Shown here one piece after another: positions 55,806 through 64,000 of a stretch of DNA of 64,000 bases (its first letter is position 1; the number at the start of each line of letters is the position of its first letter). The notes beneath the pieces were generated by a model, which saw only the letters and a program-made list of their open reading frames with translations, ran no database searches and had not been told where the DNA came from. Source of the DNA: Stratiolaelaps scimitus (taxonomy: Eukaryota > Arthropoda > Arachnida > Mesostigmata > Laelapidae); assembly GCA_019614645.1 (NCBI GenBank), contig JABWDB010000014.1:1612001-1676000 (forward strand), in the 5' to 3' direction. A program made the translations under genes and the position numbers.

Positions 55806-58608
55806 TTGTGTGCGCGTATAGCTAATGTTGTTGGTTGTCCGTCCCACGGCACTTAGTAGGTAGTATCTATTGATGTGCTCATTCACGATCTGGGCTAATC
55901 GAATTGAGACTCTCCGCACTTACCAGAAAAACGAGCAAGGGTCAAAAGGCTCCTGTCATCGGGAGAAGGGGCCAGTTTGTTAGTTACAACGGAGGTATGC
56001 CAATGTGTCCACGATGATATTCAGTTTATTGTTGGTACAGATTGCTGGAGCAGCGCCCCAACATGACGACAAGAACAACACACTGCGGGCGATCTACGCA
56101 ACGATTTGCTCTGTGCCATATACAGACGAAGTCTTCCCCGTTGATTAGGTAATATAATCATATATATATATTCGGGCACGAACCGACTCTTGCTCTATGG
56201 ATAGGTAAATTAGTTAAGCATCTGCATTACATCATGCAGATGCTTATAATGATCGTTGTGATTAACGATCTATGGTGCTGTAACTAGCTGTAATTAGTTT
56301 ACGGTTATATTTAGTAAACTTTTACTTGACCTTGAGCAGGATATAGGAAGGATATCTGCAGGATGGCATAAGTCGGAGGCCGCAGGAGGATCGAGTCCCG
56401 CGACTTAACTTAATTGAGAACTTAGACGTGGCGAAATGCCGCAGTTTCGTTAATAAAACCTTGACATTTACAATTACACTACAATCGAAAAGTAAATCTT
56501 TTCGAACAGTAATCATATCAGTGGAATGTTAAGCTTAATAAGCTGTTCACAGATGGTTACTACCCGAGACCGGTGGCGTGGTGCATTCGTGTGCGCCTTT
56601 CAATCAGAGGAGACACGTACGTGGGCACGGGTTCAATACCCACCGTTGCACATTTGCATTTCAAGGGGTTGTCCCTCTTATGAGGCAATGCCCAAAGCAG
56701 TTCTACCGTAGACGTTAGATGTTTAAGGCTGTGAGTCAGCCTGGAAAATTTATATTGTAGATGGTTACTACGACGATAACATCACTACGATCAATAATTG
56801 CCATCTCTATCAGCCGCATCAGTTTCAGGGTTACGATCAGAACGATATGTTATTCTGTCTGTAAAGATCGCCAACCCCGTAATCGGCGGAAACTCTCTAC
56901 GCGTCAACAGGGCTTGTTGTGTCGATTGCAGATACGATTTAACGCATGCCCGTGGCGTATAAGAGAATTTCGTCTGAAGAAAAAAACACTGCAGTTTCTT
57001 TAATAAACCAATAAAACATTTACGTTACCCAATACAAGCTCTTTTATTTGGCCAGAACTGTACAAGCAAATATCGGACTGACTTCGATCAGATTTTCACG
57101 CAGCCACCGAGGCGTGACCTGGGACCTCTAAATGATGCCGCCATCCTATGTGGGTCGTTTTCAATTTGTCTTTTTTGTTGTTTTCAATTCGTCTGTGTCA
57201 GATCGTAGTTCGTAGGGATAGACGGGCGAGCAAAACAGCAAATTTGGGCAACTTGATCTAATTCTTAGGGGGTCGCGTTGTCGAAGTTTGCCCCGTGGGA
57301 ACGCTAGCCTTTGCAGTCTAGCTGGAGATTCTCTCAAGAGTTTGACCGCACTATTATATTTATCGGTATTGTAGTTTTTTTACATGTTTCAACAGATTGT
57401 AAGAATACGTCACACAATCATAGGGATGTAATGAGATATCCGTCGGAGGTATCCGTAAATGGTGGGTAGATCCAAGATTCATCAAACGTTCACTATAGGT
57501 CTAAGTACCACTAGACATCACATACAATTACTGGTTTTCAAGGGGATGGGATGTGAACATTATTTTTTGGATTTCTATTCAATTTCGATACTGGAATATC
57601 AGTCCGGATATTCGGGAAATAGGCATAGCATTAACATATTTAAACTCGACTTCGATCCAGTTGAACTTGAGACATATATACACTGTAGTCACTCGTTGAA
57701 TTTCGAGATCACCATCAAACCTAGAAACAGGCGACCGTAATCGGCAAGCAACTCCATTCGCTGATAGTAGCAATTTCGTTCGACGTGTCCATATCGTAAA
57801 TTTATCAACGATAGAACATTTATCGTTGTGCTTCAGAAAATATGCTTTAGCGGTCATGAAGCTCACCTAGCAATTCCCGCTTGCGAAGTGTAACCAAACT
57901 ACTCCTAAAATAACTGCAACTGTGTCAATTGCATTTGTATAGATAAATATATATATATATTTTTTTCCTTTTTCTAGCGTATTGGCTCGAAATCTTGCTG
58001 GTCGCGCTGGTTGCCGTGTTTCTGAGGAGTGTAGTTAATATGCATCTTATTCTTTTATCTGCTACTAAGTTCTGATTCAGATATATCTTTTTTGGCATCG
58101 CTTTTTCTAGCCATTTCTCGGAACCACAACAACAACCTCATCATCACCGTCATCGTTAGCATCATCAAGGTTGGAACGAGTGTTCAACGGAGCGTAGATC
58201 TGGTGGTGGTGGTAGTGGGTTCAGAAGATGGAGGAGTTCCAGAAAACAGCAATGTGAAGTGAAGTCATGCCATATGAAGTCATGCCCCATGAACCATGGG
58301 GTTGCCCATTGCTGATTATGACGTTAGTAGCTGCGAGGGCTTCGTTAGCTGAGAATGACGTAGGGAGTTTCGCTTTTCGTATTTCTTTCGTTCATTGTTT
58401 CCTCGTTCTGAAGTGTTCCAGCGGCAGATAGTCATATAGCGAATTTCAACTCACTTGCACATGATGTCGACGTCGTTGATGGTCGTAGGGAACATGTACT
58501 TGAGGTCGTGAAGAAAAGGCCGCACCATCTCGGTGCAGTTTCGGAGTCGAGGTCCACAGTCGCCCGGTCGAGCGAGTGAGTCCCTCGGAAAACAGGCCAC
58601 GAACAGAA
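52671..58608 (-). CDS. Secreted Cys-rich protein, three internal exons (partial)
   Basis: Exons 58455-58608, 53185-53327 and 52671-52788. Donors are GTGAGT, GTGAGC and GTGAGT; acceptors are TTTCAG, TTCCAG and TTGCAG. Phases join exactly (2+1, then 1+2). The first exon begins inside a hydrophobic signal-like stretch (VLFVACFPRDSLARPG), then DCGPRLRNC and FPTTINDVDIMC. The second reads WSGFVDCIRRYTKDC and VGDSVDTVHAIC. The third reads EYLQSASCFRKVSVDNCG and ends ANNDHICW. There are nine Cys after the signal stretch. The spacing resembles secreted arthropod proteins of unknown function, but no named family is claimed. The start exon (right of 58608) and the following exon(s) are missing. The last exon at 37502-38216 fits the phase and could be its end. 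Confidence 0.7.
53571..53611 (-). mobile_element. SINE family A fragment
   Basis: The plus strand reads GCCAACATTTATCGTCCACG then ACAACTGCTTTCGGCATT, the complement of the family A core. Confidence 0.5.
54919..54949. repeat. (TA)n microsatellite
   Basis: About 15 TA units. A similar tract lies near 54608-54634. Confidence 0.9.
55707..55750 (+). mobile_element. SINE family A core fragment
   Basis: Reads CCGTGAACGTTAAATATTGG then CAGTCAGCCC, as in the 3' core of family A. Confidence 0.45.
55761..55796. repeat. (TA)n tract followed by GT run
   Basis: About 18 TA units, then TGTGTGTGTTTGTGTG. Confidence 0.9.
56564..56758 (+). mobile_element. SINE family A, full-length with perfect target-site duplication
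   Basis: About 195 bases. Head: CGGTGGCGTGGTGCATTCG (A-box-like) and GGGTTCAATACCCACC (B-box-like). Body: GCACATTTGCATTT, GGTTGTCCCTCTTATGAGG, CCCAAAGCAGTTC and CCGTAGACGTTAGATG. Tail: GTCAGCCTGGAAAATTTA. It is flanked by identical 13-base repeats AGATGGTTACTAC at 56551-56563 and 56759-56771. Confidence 0.85.
56985..57030 (+). mobile_element. Repeat family C tail
   Basis: CTGCAGTTTCTTTAATAAACC followed by ACATTTACGTTACCC, shared with 36312-36352. Confidence 0.45.
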
Positions 58609-60051
58609 CTGAAATTAAATCATAGGCAAATGATTCGAAATGAGAGCTTGAAAACGTATTGATCAGGTACTGCCAATGATTACCACCTCAGCTGGGGTGA
58701 TTCCACGTTAGCCGAAACGTAGATTCGTGAGTACCGGACAGCCGAAGCTGAATCAGTGTATCTAGTACTCGGGTATACAAACGAGTCGTACGTATCCAAG
58801 CTATCCTCGCTACCTTCGCTCTCGAAGCGGAATCCTTAAAATTGAGGCCAAAACGCAATCATCAGCGTTCAGTCAGCAAGGAGAACGACCCTTACCTATG
58901 AACCTTCTCTGTCGCCAACCTTCCCCAGCAGAGCGTCCAGCCTACACGGGCATACACAAGTATCCATTATTCTCATCGACCTCATTTTGTGGTCATAGTT
59001 TCCTTTCTGTTCACAGAAGCTGCACAAGTGAAGAGGTCAGTGTGAAAGCGACACGCAAGCCAACAACATCTGTGATTACCCTGTTGATGTTTACCATGGG
59101 GGTCTATCTGCTCTGCGGGGGTACGGTTGGGGGGGGGGGCGGGGGGTAGACGTCATGGCTGTTCCCTATATCGTTAATTGTGCGGGTATGTGCGTGTTAC
59201 GTTCTCATTTGATTATTATTATTATTATTATTATACGCTTATGCACGTAGGTCTGTTTTGTGTCCGTCACATCATGTCAACATAAGCATGGCTACTGTTA
59301 TTATTGTTGTGGTGCTGATTATTATGATATTACAAGTCTCACAAAGGCACAAGCAGGGTCAGAACCCAACACATTGTTTTCTCGCACGGTCGAACTAAGC
59401 CACATGAAAAACACACGCCCGAGGGGCTAATTCGCAGCCAGTATTATATACATACATATATATTTATTTTTTCGGTAAATCTAACCCTGCCACATCTCCT
59501 CGCATACTTCTGTAGCCACAGATCACAAGGCTGAAGCAATAACAATAACAACCATGATGAAAATGCTATATAGACTTTTTACGTAACTTTCAACACATAC
59601 ACACAAACACGTGGGGAAACTGTTTGAGAGGGAGAGTGTCACACACAGCCGGCCCTAACGTGTATGAAGCCTTAGATAATTAAACACAGATATATTAGCG
59701 ATTAATGCGTGGTGTGCGGCAGCAGTGGAGGGAGAGACATCGACGGCTTGGGCGTAACATTACAACACTAAATGCTACGAACACTTCTCGTTTCTGCGGT
59801 AAGGGATTACTGATTGCAGAGAGGGGACAACTAGTTCAACTTTGAATTTTGTAAATTTAGCTTTTTATGGCTTGATTTCACTTCAACTGATAATTAAATC
59901 AGGCTGTCTGGGGTGGACGATGCACTTTCAAAAGAACAAGAGCAAGCCGCCACAAGTATGTAATGTAACGTGGACCATTTTCGGTTGTGTCATTACGGCG
60001 AAGAAAATAGCGAAAAAGTGCTACTAACCTAAATATAATAAATATAATTTA

Positions 60052-60205
60052 GGTGTACGGGGGAGACACGCAGGCGCACGGGTTCGATCCCCACCTTTTG
60101 CACATTTTCCTTTAAAAGGGTTGTCCGTCTTATGAAGCAATGCCGAAAGCAGTTCTATCGTAGACGTTAAATGTTTAAGGCTGTCAGGCAGCCTGGAAAA
60201 TTTAT
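60052..60205 (+). mobile_element. SINE family A, 5'-truncated copy
   Basis: Retains GGGGGAGACACGCAGGCG, the B box GGGTTCGATCCCCACC, GGTTGTCCGTCTTATGAAGC, AATGCCGAAAGCAGTTC and the GCCTGGAAAATTTATC tail. The A-box region is lost. Confidence 0.75.
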
Positions 60206-61429
60206 CAGGTGTCAAGACTAGATTCAAGTCTTGATACTGAGTCGTCGATTTGCATGGACAAGCGTCAATACGCGCGCACAACGAATCTGAGTAACCCAAG
60301 CAGAACCGTGCAAGTGAGCACAGTGATAGATTTACCTACACAATGAAGAACGGACCCGTACCATTAATCTTCATAAACAGGCAGTAATCGAATACCGGAA
60401 ATACAAACAGCGCCCGCTAGGAAAACCCGAAATAGTATATTTGCAGACACGCATAACAGACTGAGGAATAGAATAAATGATGTAATTATTAATTGAACGC
60501 TGGCGCACAGCATTTTACAGCTTCAGCCCGAGTTATTTGACGTTAAAGAAAAATGATAAATTTCGCCATCGCTGGCCGTGGACAGATTCTTGATGAATCT
60601 TTGATGAATCAAGACAATTCTTTGATGAATCTTTGACGACGTTCTGTGTCAACTGTTGCTGCCATTTATGGACGAGAGAGTGATTAGGGAGTGTTGAAAA
60701 GCGTAATGCGAGTGCCAGGAAAAAGTAGATACGGACCACGTACGAGTGGTGGGTGATACCTGAAAAATGCCGAGGAACATTGGTGAGGGAAAGGTTTCTG
60801 CGCGAATTTAATTCGTAATTTAAGTCTAAAGGTCACTTCACCACGTAGTTCTGTTTAGCTAGAACCTGCCACCTATGTACCTAATAGAACACTTCCTAAT
60901 GTAATGAATACATTTATCATATTAAACATTCACCACTTCTTCTTCGTGACACAAAGCGTAATTAGCTACTTTTTTATATTTGTTTAACACACTGCATAAG
61001 AGTAGTGTCCTGCATTTGCTACGCGTATTAAAGTAAACAAGTTATAAATATTATAATAAAATGTGGTATAATAAAGGTGATCCTAAATGTATTAATATTA
61101 ATTTATAATTGCCTTAGTATAAGCAACGCACCCCGAAAGAACTTTCTTTTTGCCCGGCGTATCATGATTGCAGCCGTGTTAGCATGGAGAGGATTGTACT
61201 CCAGAGCCAAAAAAATTGACCAAAGTGTGACCCAGCACGTGTATTAAATCCACTTTTAGTAACAGAGTAGAATGTCTCTTTAGACGAATGGATGATCCCC
61301 CTAAGTTTGCTTTTGTAATCTTCCATATTACAGTGTCTTGATAGCTACAAAGCAATTGGAAATTTTACAGATTATAATAAAACGCCTTGATTTTTTTTGT
61401 AAAATCAATTCACCCTCAGCTGTAGCATT

Positions 61430-61760
61430 GGATATAACACGGGTGATTGGGTAACTCAGTGAGCGTATTGCACTGACAGACGGCGCCACATGCACGGAAG
61501 GCCTCGACAAGGGTGGAGCTCCACTCACGTCCACGCCGGCCTCCAGGGAACGCTGCTTGGTCCTGGGCCTCAGGCCCACCGGGGATCCGACCCACATTTG
61601 GGCACAACGAACAGCGAATGCCATCATGAGGACTACGAGGCCCCGAAAAAACCTGCTTTAGAGCATTCGACTGCCATCTGACGATGGGCGATGCTTGGCC
61701 TGTGAATCCTCGACCTGGTGGCCGGTTCCAACCAACCAGCTTCCACGAATAGTTGACAGC
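61430..61760. repeat. GC-rich block, probable old repeat
   Basis: A sharply GC-richer segment in AT-rich DNA, ending in an ATTC tetranucleotide run (CATTCATTCATTCATT). A 116-codon frame on the minus strand crosses it but resembles no protein I know. A short tandem run at one border is common for retroelement tails. Identity unknown. Confidence 0.3.
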
Positions 61761-61984
61761 ATTCATTCATTCATTGAGGAAATCCCCGTAAAGCAACGGG
61801 CGTCCTTTGAAACGATGCTGTGTGGGTGTTGGTGATGAATCGCATGTGTCTTATATAAAATCTATGCATTCTGTATAGCAGTAAGTATATAGCAGAAATA
61901 TATAGTTATATATATATATGTATCGCTTTATCATTATTGTCATCTTACTAATAAAAACGAATGCCTCTTACCGTGTTACGCTTA

Positions 61985-62252
61985 TCATTACTACTACATA
62001 TAGAACTACGTTGAGGTGACTAAACGTATGTTTTTTTTCTAGTTAACACCAATTGTCGAAGACATATATATATATATGTCTTCGACAATATAACGTAGAT
62101 TACCACGTTATTATTAGCGACAACGATACGATAATGTTATTTTGTTACAATTTCCCGTTTGTTATAATATATTAAACGTTGCAATTGGTGTTAACTAGAA
62201 AAAAAACATACGTTTAGTCACCACAACGTAGTTCTATATGTAGTAGTAATGA
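61985..62252. mobile_element. Fold-back (MITE-like) element with 71 bp terminal inverted repeats
   Basis: Left arm 61985-62055 starts TCATTACTACTACATATAG and ends TTAACACCAATTG. Right arm 62182-62252 is its complement with a single mismatch that I could see (GTTGAGGTG against GTTGTGGTG). Just inside the left arm is a perfect 34-base palindrome (62054-62087) built on TGTCGAAGACATATATA. The 94-base remainder of the centre is AT-rich and non-coding. Near-perfect long arms and no transposase fit a non-autonomous DNA element. No certain target-site duplication was read. Confidence 0.75.
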
Positions 62253-62301
62253 TCAATTATATATATATATATATATATTAATCATTACTACTACATATAG
62301 A

Positions 62302-62361
<60 letters not shown>
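62253..62361. repeat. Extra fold-back terminus and long (TA)n tract
   Basis: After a TA run (62260-62278), the terminus TCATTACTACTACATATAG with AACTAC recurs in direct orientation at 62282-62306, followed by about 55 bases of TA to 62361. With the right arm of the preceding element it forms a second inverted repeat around TA. Confidence 0.75.
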
Positions 62362-62363
<2 letters not shown>

Positions 62364-62432
62364 AACTTTCCTTTTAAAACGACAACGATACCACCACTAC
62401 CTCAAGCTTAACGAATCCCGTCCCATTTACAG

Positions 62433-62597
62433 GGCGGACCACTAGCCTGGACAAATAGACCGGATATGTCCCAGCTTGAAGATCCTGCCGTAGAGGACCA
62501 CAACGAGATATTATGGATTATTCCTCTCGACATTTCTCCTACCCGATTCTATCATACGAATAACTGCCTACAAGTGTCTAATGGAAGAACAACTTAG
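62433..62597 (+). CDS. Doubtful exon, 54 codons
   Basis: A good acceptor (CCCGTCCCATTTACAG) is followed by an open frame GGPLAWTNRPDMSQLEDPAV, then EDHNEILWIIPLDISPTRFY, ending TAG. There is an internal ATG in frame at 62466. The composition is protein-like, but no family and no upstream exon were identified. Confidence 0.25.
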   Translation, partial: GGPLAWTNRPDMSQLEDPAVEDHNEILWIIPLDISPTRFYHTNNCLQVSNGRTT

Positions 62598-64000
62598 GCC
62601 TCGCCAAAGAAAACATTCCCTGCTGACGCCAGTCCCTGCCGTTTCAATTCGTCTTTGCTATGTTCCATCTTCATCTATTTATCTACTCTTATCCCCGAGT
62701 GTTTTGGTGGCTCAACGACGATTCGCTGTCTCGAACTGCAAACACTTTGTTCAGACCGACAAACAATTTCATTAGGTAAATGAAATGGGGACAAAGCGAA
62801 CGAATAGTGGAGTTCACTAGCAGAAATTCGTTCATGTCCAACCCGTTGCGAAAGCATAGGAAACGTACGGCTGGGTAGGCTTGATGGGTAGGCTAGCTGT
62901 ATGGTGTCGATAATGTCGGTAAACCAAATCAGAGGCACATCATGATCTGCAATGGTCGGCAATGGTCTGCAATGGTCGTCAATGGTCGGGCGTCTGGTTA
63001 TACATAATAAACGCGTATGGGGTGTAGCTTATCAAGCGAGCAATCCATTCGTCATCTGATCCTTGGTTTCGGCTGATCCGATGCAGGGTCAGCCCTATCA
63101 CGCGATGCGTGCCATGTATTGGACAACCAGCGGTGACAACTTTCGTTGTCGTAACTCATTGACGCTGGACATCTTATTCGATATGAAGACACATATATTT
63201 AGGATGTGTACTTTCAATTACTGCGATAGATCCCTGGGTATTGATTTTGCAATCCTCAGAGCTACCCGGAAAAGCTGTCACTTGTTAGATATATTCAGAA
63301 CTTCTGACTTTCGCAAGATATCTGCTTAGATATGTATTCGTCAGCACAATTATAACTATTAATATATAAAAACAAATAGCTCGATTATATATCTAACTAT
63401 AAACTACAACCCTCCCTTCCCTTCTGAAACTCTTGACGATATTCAGCAGCAGCAGCCATACTAACATGCATTACAACACCGTGACCGCTCCGTCCTTGCT
63501 TCTATATTGGTAAATGTTGCCACTTTCCAATGAAGAACACATTTGGTCATCGATTTGTTTCCGGTTGTTATGATGTTCTATTTACCGTTCCACTAAGACA
63601 ACCAACAGGGTTGTATCATTCAGGGGAAGTAGAAAGAAAAGCTTGCGCGATTCATATTAGTCTACGAGGAGGCTCCCGAGCGATATATATATATATATTA
63701 TATATTTGTCGGAGCTACCCCCACGGCATCCTGTTTGACAGAAAACACAGGACCTACTAAAGTTATACGATTGCACAGATTCTAAATTGATTGCCTTACT
63801 CCTAGCGAACTATACCGAAGCAGAAAATTAGCTGAACATTATTTCACACCGAAGTCAGGATAGCTTGTAGAATGGAACAATTCATAGTGAATACCGCTCG
63901 AAGAAATGGACAATTGCCTTGAATGCGATTTACATACATGCATTAATGCACAGAAGGTATTTCCTTGGAAATCAAATGGCAAAACGATAGCTGCTGCCCC

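Larger units (their letters stand above)
53328..58454 (-). other. 5.1 kb intron of the Cys-rich gene
   Basis: Contains SINE A copies at 53571, 55707 and 56564, a family C tail near 56985 and TA tracts near 54608, 54919 and 55761. No nested gene was seen. Confidence 0.5.
58609..64000. other. Right end: repeats, no firm gene
   Basis: Expected to hold the first exon of the Cys-rich gene, but none with a signal peptide and matching phase was found. Contents: a poly-G patch near 59130, an ATT run near 59214-59235, a SINE A copy at 60052, a GC-rich block at 61430-61760, the fold-back element at 61985, TA tracts and a doubtful exon at 62433. Confidence 0.45.

Noticed and set aside
59284..59400. Plus-strand signal-peptide-like short frame (hydrophobic Ile/Val/Leu run)
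   Set aside because: Produced by ATT/GTT triplet repeats; no donor and no continuing exon.
61416..61766. 116-codon minus-strand frame
   Set aside because: Lies in a GC-rich probable repeat; composition and lack of family do not support a gene.

Overview
This window is animal nuclear DNA: genes are split by large GT-AG introns, and there are many (TA)n microsatellites, tRNA-derived SINEs, LINE and Tc1 remnants, and no operons. A cuticle-type PV-repeat protein points to an arthropod. The style of the genes suggests a mite or tick, perhaps a mesostigmatid mite, but that placement is inference from proteins recognised by eye.

Layout. (1) 1-9746, minus strand: the first two coding exons of an MFSD6-like major facilitator transporter, with a 6.8 kb intron; the gene runs off the left edge. 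(2) 9747-14058: a divergent, partly GC-rich interval carrying a broken coding-like block near 12.3-12.5 kb. (3) 14059-22320, plus strand: a complete 11-exon VAC14 gene (704 aa), the scaffold of the PIKfyve/FIG4 lipid kinase complex. All of its introns are GT-AG and all reading phases join. (4) 24332-25924, minus strand: an intronless gene for about 530 aa with three diverged copies of a roughly 70-residue module. I do not recognise it, and it is the best candidate here for something undescribed. (5) 26-32.5 kb: SINEs and a decayed non-LTR retrotransposon. (6) 32558-33211, minus strand: a secreted cuticle-type protein with a TATA box. (7) 37.5-58.6 kb, minus strand: pieces of one or two secreted-protein genes. 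These are a Ser/Gly-rich last exon with a GPI-type tail, a signal-peptide exon at 43.6 kb, and three phase-compatible Cys-rich exons at 52.7-58.6 kb. A broken Tc1-like transposon lies among them. (8) 58.6-64 kb: SINEs, a nested fold-back (MITE-like) element, long TA tracts and one doubtful exon.

The genes are not a pathway cluster. MFSD6 (membrane transport), VAC14 (endolysosomal PI(3,5)P2 control), the cuticle protein and the secreted proteins are ordinary separate neighbours. Most of the remaining sequence is introns and dispersed repeats. Two SINE families are supported by target-site duplications that can be read directly. Coordinates were counted by hand and may be off by a base or so.
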